A stretch of DNA of 64,000 nucleotides, from the NCBI RefSeq assembly GCF_051652165.1, contig NZ_JBOFTR010000004.1, positions 186,001-250,000 of the forward strand, read 5' to 3'. The DNA comes from Plesiomonas sp051652165. Lineage in GTDB: Bacteria; Pseudomonadota; Gammaproteobacteria; Enterobacterales; CAMTGL01. Positions 53,801 to 61,945 of this stretch are shown piece by piece. Under the pieces are notes generated by a model, which did no database searches, had not been told where the DNA came from, and worked only from the letters and a program-made list of their open reading frames with translations. The translations under genes and the position numbers were made by a program. The stretch's first letter is position 1. Each line of letters starts with the position of its first letter.

Positions 53801-54653
53801 GCAAGCGTACTTCACGCTGAAACGCAGACTCGATTTGTGACTCAATTTGGTAATGGCTGAAGAGAGGTACTTCACCTTGATACAGCTTTACGCGGCTGAG
53901 AAAATCGGGGCGAACCAGTTTGATATGCTCTTTGGCTTTTTCAAAAATGGTTGGGCTATCAATCAGGATCTCACCAATATCTCGACGTAAATAATCGCGG
54001 ATAGCGCGAACAATAACATCGCTTTCTTGGTGCACGAGGAAAGGTGCTTGACGCGTTTCGGCTGTTTGGCGGATAGATTCCCAATGGTGCAAGAGCACTT
54101 TGAGATCCCATTGTAATTCTTCGGCTGACTTGCCAACACCAGCAGTACGCACGATTAGCCCCATACCATCTGGCAATTCAAGTGCCGAGAGCGCCTCTTT
54201 TAACTCAGTTCGCTCTTCACCTTCAATGCGGCGAGAGATACCGCCAGCACGTGGATTGTTTGGCATAAGAACCAAGTAGCTTCCAGCAAGACTGATAAAG
54301 GTAGTCAGCGCAGCACCTTTGTTACCACGCTCTTCTTTATCTACCTGAACAATCACTTCCTGGCCTTCACGCAAAACATCTTTGATATTTGGGCGGCCAT
54401 GATATGAATAATTGGCAGGGAAATATTCGCGGGCAACCTCTTTTAAAGGCAAAAAACCGTGACGATCAGCACCATAATCAACAAAAGCCGCTTCTAGGCT
54501 TGGCTCAACACGCGTGATTTTTCCCTTGTAAATATTAGCTTTTTTCTGTTCATGACCTGGGCTTTCAATATCAAGGTCATACAGTTTTTGGCCATCTACA
54601 AGTGCGACGCGCAACTCTTCCTTTTGAGTTGCGTTGATCAACATTCTTTTCAT
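50820..54653 (-). CDS. rne: Ribonuclease E with an extended C-terminal scaffold
   Basis: Essential endoribonuclease and degradosome scaffold at the inner membrane. The 1277-residue product is about 216 longer than E. coli RNase E. The catalytic half (about residues 1-530) has an S1 domain, the DNase-I-like metal Asp302 in AIDIN, and the zinc-link CPRCSGTG (Cys403 and Cys406). A membrane-targeting amphipathic helix SIFSRLFGFIKSIFAG lies at about 563-578. Two Arg-rich RNA/helicase regions follow, with the enolase-type segment SPELSSGKVWIQYP near 851. A PNPase-type C-terminus (FTGRGAAGSQAATHHAHAA) closes the protein. The linker between these last two is about 400 residues, rich in Thr, Val, Ala and Ser, and accounts for the extra length. 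Autoregulation through the 5' leader is expected. Confidence 0.96.
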   Translation of the reverse strand: MKRMLINATQKEELRVALVDGQKLYDLDIESPGHEQKKANIYKGKITRVEPSLEAAFVDYGADRHGFLPLKEVAREYFPANYSYHGRPNIKDVLREGQEVIVQVDKEERGNKGAALTTFISLAGSYLVLMPNNPRAGGISRRIEGEERTELKEALSALELPDGMGLIVRTAGVGKSAEELQWDLKVLLHHWESIRQTAETRQAPFLVHQESDVIVRAIRDYLRRDIGEILIDSPTIFEKAKEHIKLVRPDFLSRVKLYQGEVPLFSHYQIESQIESAFQREVRLPSGGSIVIDSTEALTAIDINSARATRGGDIEETALNTNLEAADEIARQLRLRDLGGLIVIDFIDMTPVRHQREVENRMRDAVRQDRARVQIGRISRFGLLEMSRQRLSPSLGESSHHVCPRCSGTGTVRDNESLSLSILRLMEEEALKDNTSQVHAVVPVHIASYLLNEKRKSIGVIESRHNVRVIVVPNDRMETPHFNVVRMREGEESHALSYLLPQIHEAAALAEAEEQNTDRRKPVITETPALTGLSTPPETPAAVNILPVQAPTPAAPRVHETHSPSIFSRLFGFIKSIFAGSEKTASEKIEPVKTEQREPRRPQRNNRQRDDRQPRRDRNDRNERGDRSERPERGDNDNRRRRNQENRNPRTAQTDDNTATINDQDRSNERRKSRDEQPRGNRPERQQRRRPDDKRQTSALSDNATQAENNVVNTVTEIEEDKQQQVTQRRQRRQLRRKVRITDVNAETVADLSTEQAINTETTEVSAVAPESHSVLQAVSETVSPVDSDVESVTSDNQDRNFDGHRRSRRSPRHLRVSGQRRRRYRDDRRHATSPVPLAMAMFSPELSSGKVWIQYPVQQSEHHVDTATQQAETAAFVPNEVLLENQAAQAHAVAVMQSPAPEIEIATIPTVEAKTLNTEINTANQGVVTATEKTDVAIVTTFDVSTTVSTTPAQAGAVSTVATKPAACTDDYHLASANVTETVNVTTPISTAKAANTASTETVLPRSVLVAPVFNTVSATSAASSSSSQAISPSAAAAAKEKALRDAQMKLITPSIAETITTAPASTADETVVEQATSSATISSEIAEKVTTTDSVISVALLPETEYTPTVDTVNVKPCEAKANIVTTDTVAITPTADVIASTAEFDHKHEAFAAIDASPAELPIVTDVIATDVIAENIVIATTDVNLGTKIVVNEIACTEMPMEELFIEVNPIQTTPPRGYSSAVMAKAPAISSGPVAPIHSTWVRPTYVFTGRGAAGSQAATHHAHAAAAKTGL

Positions 54654-55143
54654 TTAGTTTACTCATTATTTTTTCGTTGGCATCAGAGTCAGCAGATACA
54701 TTCAGCCTGCCAAACATTATCGACCCCGAGTCTATAGCATGACCGTCAGCCTCTCGGCTGTCGCATGCATGGGGCGCATTGATAATGCGTTGTGCACTTA
54801 TTCTCTTATTCCTAGATCAAAATATCTTCTACGGCATGACTGCACATTATGAAGATATATCACCGACAATAGAGGGATGACTGCACATTCTTAAGTATAA
54901 GACTGTATAATAGTTACCACAGTCGACAGTGCTGCTACCCGTGACTCACTAAGTGCTTGTTATGCTTAACGTCTTACGCCATTGCAGCGTTATGGCAAGC
55001 AAGCAAACTTTAAAATTCCATCGGTTGCGTGCAACGACAAATACAATCGTGGAAAATCACGACATTATCCCATTCATAAAGTGTGTTAGGCAAGATTACT
55101 TTTTTACAGAAACTGAGATCCGCCTCATGCTAAAATCATTCCT
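54654..55143. promoter_or_regulatory. rne leader and rne-rluC divergent promoter region
   Basis: About 490 bases between divergent rne and rluC. In E. coli rne has a long structured leader that lets RNase E control its own mRNA. Here several hairpins are visible on the rne side, such as CAGCC-GAGA-GGCTG near 54748 and CGCATT-GAT-AATGCG near 54775. A TATTATAC box (minus strand, near 54910) could be the -10 of rne. A 13-base direct repeat ATGACTGCACATT lies at 54836 and 54877. No real protein frame is supported; 54953-55147 is an open frame without homology. Confidence 0.6.
54836..54889. repeat. 13-bp direct repeat in the rne leader region
   Basis: ATGACTGCACATT occurs at 54836-54848 and again exactly at 54877-54889, 41 bases apart (about four helical turns). 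Confidence 0.7.
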
Positions 55144-56106
55144 ATGAACGAAATTAATACAAAAGTACAAATACTGACCGTTTCTGATGATGAAGCAGGT
55201 CAGCGAATTGATAACTATTTGCGCACTCGCTTAAAGGGTGTACCGAAAAGTATGTTGTACCGAATTTTGCGTAAAGGTGAGGTTCGGGTAAATAAAAAAC
55301 GGATAAAACCTGATTATAAATTACTTGCAGGTGATGATGTTCGTATACCGCCGATTCGAATGTCAGAAAAAGAGGAGGCACCTGTCTCGGCTAAACTCAC
55401 CCGTGTGGCTGAGTTGTCGGATTGCGTTTTGTATGAAGATGACGGTTTGATGGTGCTGAACAAACCATCAGGTACAGCAGTGCATGGGGGAAGTGGTTTA
55501 AGTTTTGGTGTGATTGAAGGGTTGCGTGCGCTGCGCCCTGAGGCCCGTTTTTTAGAGTTAGTACACCGTTTAGACCGCGATACATCGGGTATCTTACTGG
55601 TTGCGAAAAAACGCTCTGTATTGCGTGATTTACATGAACAGTTGCGTGTAAAAACGGTACAGAAAGATTATCTTGCATTGGTACGTGGTCAGTGGCAAAA
55701 ACATTGTAGAGCGGTACAAGCACCACTAATCAAAAATGTGCTGCAAAGCGGTGAGCGTATTGTGCGTGTGAGTGCAGAGGGCAAACCGTCAGAAACACGT
55801 TTTGAGATTGTTGAGCGTTTTGAGCATGCAACATTGGTGAAAGCCAGCCCAATAACAGGGCGTACACACCAAATTCGGGTACATACCTTGCATGCTGGTC
55901 ATCCAATTGCATTTGATGATAAGTATGGAGATCGTGATTTTGATGCAACGCTTGCAGGAAGTGGCTTAAACCGCCTATTCTTGCATGCAGCGGCTATCCG
56001 GTTTCGTCATCCACAAACTGGCAATGAGATGATCATTGAAGCGCCGCTTGATCCAATACTAAAAAATGCCGTTATGCGGTTACGTGATAAACGCACTGAA
56101 TATTAA
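55144..56106 (+). CDS. rluC: 23S rRNA pseudouridine synthase RluC
   Basis: Makes pseudouridines 955, 2504 and 2580 of 23S rRNA. The 320 residues (E. coli 319) start with an S4 RNA-binding domain (about 18-80: QRIDNYLRTRLKGVPKSMLYRILRKGEVRVNKKRIKP in two blocks). The RluA-family catalytic domain follows, with the active-site Asp in HRLDRDTSG. GRTHQIRVHTLHAGHPIAFDDKYGD carries later conserved residues. It is divergent from rne, as in E. coli. Confidence 0.97.
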   Translation: MNEINTKVQILTVSDDEAGQRIDNYLRTRLKGVPKSMLYRILRKGEVRVNKKRIKPDYKLLAGDDVRIPPIRMSEKEEAPVSAKLTRVAELSDCVLYEDDGLMVLNKPSGTAVHGGSGLSFGVIEGLRALRPEARFLELVHRLDRDTSGILLVAKKRSVLRDLHEQLRVKTVQKDYLALVRGQWQKHCRAVQAPLIKNVLQSGERIVRVSAEGKPSETRFEIVERFEHATLVKASPITGRTHQIRVHTLHAGHPIAFDDKYGDRDFDATLAGSGLNRLFLHAAAIRFRHPQTGNEMIIEAPLDPILKNAVMRLRDKRTEY

Positions 56107-56166
56107 GCGTGAGTTTGAGTACGTTGTGCTATATCTAGAATAATATATCTGTTTTTGTATATTAAA

Positions 56167-56210
56167 TACACTATACCAAAGGTGAGGGTATTAGCCTTCA
56201 CCTCTGAATA
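56167..56210. terminator. Weak hairpin between converging rluC and yceF
   Basis: AGGTGAGGG and CCTTCACCT near 56178-56202 form a stem with one wobble pair. There is no strong T tract, so efficiency is doubtful. Confidence 0.35.
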
Positions 56211-56255
56211 TTCAATAGAATATTACGCTGATATTGATTGGTAACACATTGAAAG

Positions 56256-56849
56256 TTAAGAATTAATCAGTAATGGGTTTATACCTTGCTGGCACAGCAT
56301 TTGTGTTAAGCTTATCAGCGGTAAACCAATTAATGCATTGGGATCTTTTCCCTCTAAACGCTCAAACAAGGTGATACCTAAGCCTTCAGCTTTAAAACTG
56401 CCTGCACACCCTAGCGGCTGTTCTTTAGCGATATACGCTACGATTTCAGCATCAGAAAGAGTGCGAAAGTGGACATGAAAAGGCTCACAACAGGTTTCAA
56501 TGTAGTTTGTTGAACTGTTATAGAGCGATAATCCGGTATAAAATGTTATTATTTGGCCACTGGCTGCGCGGAGCTGCTCATGAGCACGATCGGCTGTCAA
56601 CGGTTTTCCGGTAATCTGGTTGTTTAAGACACAGACTTGATCAGCACCAATAATCAGATGATGTGGATACTGTTGTGCTAATGCCATCGCTTTTTCATGG
56701 GCTAAACGGGTAACAAGTTGCTCTGCTGACTCACCGGCTTGTGCCGTTTCATCAATATCAGGGTTAGCACACTGAAACGGCAAGCCGAGTTTTTCGAGTA
56801 GCTGTTTACGAAAAGGAGATGTTGATGCAAGGATCAAATTTAGTTGCAT
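56256..56849 (-). CDS. yceF: 7-methyl-GTP pyrophosphatase (Maf-like YceF)
   Basis: Maf-family house-cleaning nucleotide pyrophosphatase; the YceF branch prefers 7-methyl-GTP. The 197 residues (E. coli 194) have the Maf N-terminal signature LILASTSPFRKQLLEKL (about residues 4-20), CANPDIDE, ADQV as the catalytic Asp, and GKPLTADRAHEQLRAASG. GCAGSFKAEGLGITLFERLEGKDPNALIGLPL (in separate conserved blocks) marks the C-terminal half. It is read away from the yceD-fab cluster, the usual divergent arrangement. Confidence 0.95.
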   Translation of the reverse strand: MQLNLILASTSPFRKQLLEKLGLPFQCANPDIDETAQAGESAEQLVTRLAHEKAMALAQQYPHHLIIGADQVCVLNNQITGKPLTADRAHEQLRAASGQIITFYTGLSLYNSSTNYIETCCEPFHVHFRTLSDAEIVAYIAKEQPLGCAGSFKAEGLGITLFERLEGKDPNALIGLPLISLTQMLCQQGINPLLINS

Positions 56850-56993
56850 TCTTCGCTCTGTCAGTAGATAAAATGTGCTGGCTATTTTAGACTTGTGCGC
56901 AATTTATGGCGAGTGAATGAGAAAGCACGCTTTTTCTTTGACTCCGAGTCATTACAAAGTTAATATGCGCGCCCAATGCAAAAGGTAAATCCT

Positions 56994-57515
56994 ATGCAAA
57001 AGGTTAAATTGCCCTTATCGGTTGATCCGGTAAAAACGGCGCTAAAACGTCTTGATTACGAGGGTATTTATCCTGCAAGTGTTTTAGCTCGCGTTACCGA
57101 AGCAACGGATGGCGTGCTCAGTGATGCCAGCGTTACGCTATCTTTCGGGATAGATGAGCAAAAGTTGACCGTGGTAAAAGGGCAGGCTGAAGTGGCTGTC
57201 TGCTTAACATGCCAACGCTGCAATAAAACGTATGACAAAACTGTTCACGTAACGTTTTGCTACAGCCCTATCGCCAATGACGAACAGGCTGAAGCATTGC
57301 CGGAAACCTATGAGCCAGTTGAGTTTAATGAGTTCGGTGAGATAGACCTATTAGGGATTATCGAAGACGAGATCATTCTTGCCTTGCCACAAGTTCCGGT
57401 GCATGAACCCGAACACTGTGAAGTGTCCACAGCGGACATGGTTTTTGGTGAATTGCCTCCTGAGGCTGATAAACCAAATCCATTCGCCGTACTAGCTAGT
57501 TTAAAGCAAAAGTAA
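56994..57515 (+). CDS. yceD: YceD large-ribosomal-RNA accumulation protein (DUF177)
   Basis: Conserved protein implicated in 23S rRNA accumulation and encoded with rpmF. The 173 residues from ATG 56994 equal E. coli YceD. Two cysteine pairs in the middle (CLTCQRCNKTYDK) and the conserved DEQAEALPETYEPVE, FGEIDLL and EDEIILALPQVPVH are present. An in-frame ATG at 56976 lies in a tandem copy of the start region (MQKVNP then MQKVKL). The first copy's AAAAGG serves as ribosome site for the second ATG, so 56994 is chosen. It is 19 bases before rpmF. Confidence 0.94.
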   Translation: MQKVKLPLSVDPVKTALKRLDYEGIYPASVLARVTEATDGVLSDASVTLSFGIDEQKLTVVKGQAEVAVCLTCQRCNKTYDKTVHVTFCYSPIANDEQAEALPETYEPVEFNEFGEIDLLGIIEDEIILALPQVPVHEPEHCEVSTADMVFGELPPEADKPNPFAVLASLKQK

Positions 57516-57534
57516 TCCTCGAGGAGTAAGGTCA

Positions 57535-57705
57535 ATGGCCGTACAACAGAACAAAAAATCTCGTGCAAAGCGTGGTACTCGTCGTGCTCATGATGCACTG
57601 ACTACTGCAGCTGTGTCCGTAGACAAGGTTTCTGGTGAAACCCACCTGCGTCACCATGTTACAGCTGACGGTTTTTACCGTGGCCGCAAGGTAATTGCTA
57701 AGTAA
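57535..57705 (+). CDS. rpmF: 50S ribosomal protein L32
   Basis: A 56-residue ribosomal protein, MAVQQNKKSRAKRGTRRAHD at the start and RGRKVIAK at the end, matching E. coli L32 (57 residues). GAGGAG precedes the ATG. The internal sequence keeps SGETHLRHHV in place of zinc-binding cysteines, the normal proteobacterial form. It is co-transcribed with yceD and plsX, linking ribosome and membrane synthesis. Confidence 0.97.
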   Translation: MAVQQNKKSRAKRGTRRAHDALTTAAVSVDKVSGETHLRHHVTADGFYRGRKVIAK

Positions 57706-57717
57706 TTAGGCGTTACT

Positions 57718-58743
57718 TTGACTCGTCTAACCATTGCGTTAGATGTCATGGGCGGGGACTTCGGTCCCCGTGTCACCATTCCTGCCGCCTTGCAGAGCTT
57801 GACATCCAATCCTCAATTGCATTTGCTGCTAGTAGGCGATCAGCAAACTATCTTCCCATACTTAAAATTTGCCTCGGCAAATCTACTTTCTCGTCTTGAA
57901 ATTATCCATACTCAATACACGATTTCAAATGAAGTTCGCCCTTCAGTTGCAATTCGGCATAGCCGTGATACGTCAATGCGCAAAGTATTAGAGTTAGTTC
58001 GAGATAATCAGGCTTTAGCCTGTGTCAGTGCAGGGAATACTGGTGCTCTGATGGGGTTAGCGATGATGATTTTAAAACCTTTGGCGGGTATTGAGCGCCC
58101 GGCACTCGTTGCCGCATTGCCTAATACACTACGGGGAAAAACCTTACTGCTCGATTTAGGGGCTAATGTAGACTCTTCGGCAAGCATGTTGTTTCAATTT
58201 GCTGTCATGGGCGCTGTGCTTGCCGAAGAGTTATACAAGGTTACAACCCCGCAAGTGGCACTATTAAATATTGGCGAAGAGGATATAAAAGGAAATAATA
58301 CGATTCGACAAGCCGCAGAGTATTTAAAACAGTGCCCAGATATTTGTTATCAAGGCTATATTGAAGGCAACCATATTCTAACCGGAAAAGCAGATGTTGT
58401 TGTCTGCGATGGTTTTGTTGGTAATGTAACACTAAAAACCATGGAAGGTGTAGCTCACCTCTTTTTATCAAAACTGCGCAGTAAAACACAAGCTAACAGT
58501 GTGTTTCGATTCTTAGGGCGCTGGTTACTAAAAAAGGCTTTTTCACGCATGGGGGAGTTGAACCCCGACCAGTATAATGGCGCAAGTCTGTTAGGATTGC
58601 GGGGTATTGTCGTAAAAAGCCACGGTGGGGCTAATCAACAGGCGCTAGTTTGTGCCATTGAGCAGGCGATGCAGGAAGCGCATCGGCAAGTTCCGGTACG
58701 TATTGCTGCGCGTCTCGATGCTGTATTACTCAAGAGTGACTAA
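57718..58743 (+). CDS. plsX: Phosphate acyltransferase PlsX
   Basis: Makes acyl-phosphate from acyl-ACP at the start of phospholipid synthesis; peripheral to the inner membrane. The 341 residues from TTG 57718 begin MTRLTIALDVMGGDFGP, as E. coli PlsX does. AGG stands 7 bases upstream, so the rare TTG start is well supported. Other blocks are CVSAGNTGALMGLAMMILKPL, LDLGANVDSS, LLNIGEEDIKGN and CDGFVGNVTLKTMEG. It is six bases before fabH. Confidence 0.95.
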   Translation: MTRLTIALDVMGGDFGPRVTIPAALQSLTSNPQLHLLLVGDQQTIFPYLKFASANLLSRLEIIHTQYTISNEVRPSVAIRHSRDTSMRKVLELVRDNQALACVSAGNTGALMGLAMMILKPLAGIERPALVAALPNTLRGKTLLLDLGANVDSSASMLFQFAVMGAVLAEELYKVTTPQVALLNIGEEDIKGNNTIRQAAEYLKQCPDICYQGYIEGNHILTGKADVVVCDGFVGNVTLKTMEGVAHLFLSKLRSKTQANSVFRFLGRWLLKKAFSRMGELNPDQYNGASLLGLRGIVVKSHGGANQQALVCAIEQAMQEAHRQVPVRIAARLDAVLLKSD

Positions 58744-58749
58744 TCGTTC

Positions 58750-59709
58750 ATGTATACAAGAATTTTAGGAACGGGCAGCTATCTGCCAGCTCAGATTCGC
58801 AGTAATGCTGATTTAGAGCTGATGGTAGAGACGACCGATGAGTGGATCATTAGCCGTACAGGTATTCGTGAGCGTCGTATTGCTGCGGCCGATGAAACCG
58901 TATCCACAATGGCTGTAGATGCTGCACGTAAAGCCCTCGACATGGCGGGTATTGATAAAGATGAGATTGGATTAATCATTGTTGCTACCGCCTCAGCAAC
59001 ACATGCTTTTCCAAGTGCTGCTTGCCAAGTTCAGGCGTTACTCGGCATTAAAGATGCTGCTGCTTTTGATTTAGCAGCGGCATGTGCTGGTTTTACCTAT
59101 GCATTAAGTGTTGCTGACCAATATGTACGTCATGGCGGAGTAAAGCACGCATTAGTTATTGGCTCTGATTTGCTCTCGCGTACGCTTGATCCGCAAGATC
59201 GCGGTACAGTGATTTTGTTTGGTGATGCAGCAGGCGCTGTGGTATTGGGCGCTTCGGAAGAGGCAGGTATTTTATCTACCCATCTGCATGCTGATGGCCG
59301 TTATGGTGAGCTTTTAGCACTGCCTTATGGTGAGCGTGGTCAGCCTGAATTGAGTGACAGTTGCTATTTAACGATGCAGGGTAATGAGGTCTTTAAAATA
59401 GCAGTGACTGAACTGGCCAATTTGGTAGAAGAGACACTATCTGCCAACAATATCAGTAAAGATCAACTTGACTGGCTTGTTCCACATCAGGCGAATCTAC
59501 GCATTATTAACGCGACTGCCCGCAAGTTGGGTATGGGGCTAGATAAAGTGGTGATCACCCTTGATCGTCAGGGGAATACCTCGTCAGCTTCCGTACCAAC
59601 GGCACTTGATGAAGCGGTGCGTGATGGTCGAATTCAGCGTGGGCAACTTATCTTGCTTGAAGCCTTTGGTGGCGGTTTTACCTGGGGATCGGCACTGGTT
59701 CGTTTCTAA
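58750..59709 (+). CDS. fabH: Beta-ketoacyl-ACP synthase III
   Basis: Starts fatty acid synthesis by condensing acetyl-CoA with malonyl-ACP. The 319 residues (E. coli 317) have the catalytic triad. Cys is in AAACAGFTYAL (near residue 112), His in VPHQANLRI (near 246) and Asn in NTSSASVP (near 276). Acyl-CoA binding blocks TDEWIISRTGIRERRIA and GDAAGAVVLG are present. Part of the plsX-fabH-fabD-fabG unit. Confidence 0.97.
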   Translation: MYTRILGTGSYLPAQIRSNADLELMVETTDEWIISRTGIRERRIAAADETVSTMAVDAARKALDMAGIDKDEIGLIIVATASATHAFPSAACQVQALLGIKDAAAFDLAAACAGFTYALSVADQYVRHGGVKHALVIGSDLLSRTLDPQDRGTVILFGDAAGAVVLGASEEAGILSTHLHADGRYGELLALPYGERGQPELSDSCYLTMQGNEVFKIAVTELANLVEETLSANNISKDQLDWLVPHQANLRIINATARKLGMGLDKVVITLDRQGNTSSASVPTALDEAVRDGRIQRGQLILLEAFGGGFTWGSALVRF

Positions 59710-59785
59710 CGGCCATATGTGCGCGGTACAGTACCCAGAAAGTAAACGTAGCAGAAAAACAGTCAAATTATATCAGGAAAGATAA

Positions 59786-60727
59786 ATGACAACATTTGCG
59801 ATGGTGTTTCCCGGTCAGGGTTCTCAATCTGTTGGTATGCTGGCTGACTTAGCACAGCAGTATCCCATTGTTGAACAAACATTTTCTGAAGCATCAGATG
59901 TTTTAGGTTATGACCTGTGGGCATTGGTACAGCAAGGCCCCGCTGAAGAGCTGAATAAAACATGGAAAACACAGCCGGCACTGCTGACAGCATCAGTGGC
60001 TATCTGGCGTGTTTGGCATGCACTTGAAGGTGCATCACCACGTTTACTGGCCGGCCATAGCTTGGGTGAGTACTCTGCATTAGTGTGTGCAGGTGTCATC
60101 GACTTTAAAGATGCCGTACGTTTAGTGGAACTGCGCGGTCAGCTAATGCAAGAGGCTGTTCCTGAAGGAACCGGTGCAATGGCTGCTATTATCGGGTTGG
60201 ATAATGCTGCGATTGCGCAAGCCTGTGCTGAATCAGCTCACGATCAAATTGTTGCGCCAGTGAACTTTAACTCACCTGGACAAGTGGTCATCGCCGGTAA
60301 TAAAGAGGCCGTTGAGCGTGCCGGTGCAGCCTGTAAAGCGGCAGGTGCAAAACGTGCACTGCCTCTGCCTGTTAGCGTGCCATCACACTGTGCGCTGATG
60401 AAGCCTGCGGCAGACAAATTAGCTGTTGCACTTGAAAATATTCCGTTTCACTCGCCGGCATTGCCTGTTTTGAATAATGTGGATGTTGCAGCAGAGCAAA
60501 ATGCAGAGGCTATTCGCCATGCATTGGTTCGCCAGTTGTATAGCCCAGTACGCTGGAGTGAAACGGTAGAGGCGATGGCAGAGCAGGGTATTACCCATCT
60601 GCTAGAAGTTGGCCCAGGCAAAGTATTAACCGGATTAACTAAGCGTATTGTCGATAGCATGACAGCCACTGCGATTAATGACACTGCATCAGTGACCTCC
60701 GCTATTGATGCGGCAGCAGCAAAATAA
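59786..60727 (+). CDS. fabD: Malonyl-CoA:ACP transacylase
   Basis: Transfers malonyl groups from CoA to ACP. The 313 residues (E. coli 309) show FPGQGSQSVGML near the start, the nucleophile Ser in GHSLGEYSALV (about residue 92), the Arg in ELRGQLMQ and the His in VPSHCALMKPA (about 201). The QSA/QPALLTAS stretch and C-terminal LEVGPGKVLTGL also match. It lies 10 bases before fabG. AGGAAAG is the ribosome site. Confidence 0.97.
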   Translation: MTTFAMVFPGQGSQSVGMLADLAQQYPIVEQTFSEASDVLGYDLWALVQQGPAEELNKTWKTQPALLTASVAIWRVWHALEGASPRLLAGHSLGEYSALVCAGVIDFKDAVRLVELRGQLMQEAVPEGTGAMAAIIGLDNAAIAQACAESAHDQIVAPVNFNSPGQVVIAGNKEAVERAGAACKAAGAKRALPLPVSVPSHCALMKPAADKLAVALENIPFHSPALPVLNNVDVAAEQNAEAIRHALVRQLYSPVRWSETVEAMAEQGITHLLEVGPGKVLTGLTKRIVDSMTATAINDTASVTSAIDAAAAK

Positions 60728-60737
60728 GAGGGATAAC

Positions 60738-61472
60738 ATGAGTTTGAATGGAAAAGTTGCACTTGTGACTGGCGCTAGCCGCGGTATTGGCCGTGCAATT
60801 GCAGAATCATTCGTGGCACAAGGTGCAAAAGTTATTGGTACTGCAACCACTGAGTCAGGTGCAGAAGCTATCAGTGCATACCTGGGTGTGAACGGTAAAG
60901 GTGTAATGCTGAATGTGACAGACATAACATCTATTGAGCATGTTCTTGAGGTTATTCGCGCAGAATTTGGTGAAGTCGACATTTTAGTGAATAATGCCGG
61001 TATTACCCGTGATAATTTATTAATGCGGATGAAAGATGATGAGTGGCAAGATATTATAGATACGAATCTTACCTCAGTATTCCGTCTGTCGAAAGCTGTG
61101 TTGCGTGCGATGATGAAAAAGCGTTGTGGCCGTATTATCAGTATTGGTTCTGTTGTGGGCACAATGGGCAATGCAGGGCAGACAAACTATGCTGCTGCAA
61201 AAGCGGGCTTGGTTGGCTTTACTAAATCATTGGCTCGCGAAGTTGGCTCACGCGGTATTACTGTCAATGCAGTTGCGCCTGGATTTATTGAAACCGATAT
61301 GACACGTGCATTAAATGATGAGCAGCGTGCCGGTATTTTATCTCAAGTGCCTGCAGGGCGTTTGGGTGAAGCAAAAGAAATTGCATCTATTGTGGCATTT
61401 TTAGCCTCAGAAGGTGCAGCTTATATCACCGGTGAAACAATTCATGTCAACGGTGGCATGTATATGGTGTAA
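60738..61472 (+). CDS. fabG: 3-oxoacyl-ACP reductase
   Basis: NADPH-dependent reduction of beta-ketoacyl-ACP in each elongation cycle. From ATG 60738 the product has 244 residues, the E. coli length. TGASRGIG is the cofactor loop, NNAGITRDNLL and IISIGSVVGTMGNAG precede the Tyr-x3-Lys in NYAAAKAGL, and VAPGFIETDMT follows. AGAGGG lies 7 bases upstream. The frame's earlier opening overlaps fabD and is not used. Confidence 0.98.
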   Translation: MSLNGKVALVTGASRGIGRAIAESFVAQGAKVIGTATTESGAEAISAYLGVNGKGVMLNVTDITSIEHVLEVIRAEFGEVDILVNNAGITRDNLLMRMKDDEWQDIIDTNLTSVFRLSKAVLRAMMKKRCGRIISIGSVVGTMGNAGQTNYAAAKAGLVGFTKSLAREVGSRGITVNAVAPGFIETDMTRALNDEQRAGILSQVPAGRLGEAKEIASIVAFLASEGAAYITGETIHVNGGMYMV

Positions 61473-61492
61473 AATAGTTGCGAGTTTTTTGA

Positions 61493-61534
61493 CTAAATAC
61501 CGTGAAATTCTGGCTAAATCCCGTAAAATCGTGG
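61493..61534. repeat. Tandem imperfect 21-bp direct repeat upstream of acpP
   Basis: The units at 61493-61513 and 61514-61534 share 17 of 21 positions, each of the pattern CTAAAT-C-CGT-AAAT-TGG. They lie directly upstream of the predicted acpP promoter and could bind a regulator side by side on the same helix face (two turns apart). Confidence 0.55.
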
Positions 61535-61554
61535 TTTGACCAGAGTGGTATCGG

Positions 61555-61582
61555 TTGCAACTTTTGCGCCATTGAATACACT
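61555..61582 (+). promoter_or_regulatory. Predicted acpP promoter
   Basis: TTGCAA (61555-61560), a 16-base spacer and TACACT (61577-61582), with a leader of about 42 bases before the acpP ATG. acpP needs a strong extra promoter because ACP is among the most abundant proteins. The call is by motif only. Confidence 0.45.
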
Positions 61583-61630
61583 AGGGAAACCATCGCGCTA
61601 TTGAGCGAGTTTGATAGGAAAATAAAGAGT

Positions 61631-61864
61631 ATGAGCACTATCGAAGAACGTGTTAAGAAAATCATCATCGAGCAACTGGGCGTTAAAGAAGACGAAGTGA
61701 AGTCAGAAGCTTCATTCGTTGAAGACCTGGGCGCGGATTCTCTTGACACTGTTGAGCTGGTAATGGCTCTGGAAGAAGAATTTGATACTGAAATTCCAGA
61801 CGAAGAAGCTGAAAAGATCACGACTGTTCAGGCTGCTATCGACTACATCCAGAACAACCAGTAA
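61631..61864 (+). CDS. acpP: Acyl carrier protein
   Basis: Carries growing acyl chains on 4'-phosphopantetheine. The 77-residue acidic protein from ATG 61631 begins MSTIEERVKKII and keeps the attachment Ser37 in GADSLDTVEL. It is one residue shorter than E. coli AcpP at the C-terminus. The codon use is markedly optimal (GAA, CTG, GTT), as expected for a very highly expressed gene. It is followed by a hairpin with a T tract before fabF. Confidence 0.98.
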   Translation: MSTIEERVKKIIIEQLGVKEDEVKSEASFVEDLGADSLDTVELVMALEEEFDTEIPDEEAEKITTVQAAIDYIQNNQ

Positions 61865-61875
61865 TTGAACACACC

Positions 61876-61906
61876 TAGGCGGTCAATCGACCGCCTATGT
61901 TTTTTA
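61876..61906 (+). terminator. Terminator between acpP and fabF
   Basis: TAGGCGGTC (61876-61884), AATC loop, GACCGCCTA (61889-61897), then TGTTTTTTAT. It probably lets acpP be expressed well above fabF. Confidence 0.9.
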
Positions 61907-61945
61907 TACCCTCAGTAATCGCTTTTCCCCCTTGGAGTGGCAAAC

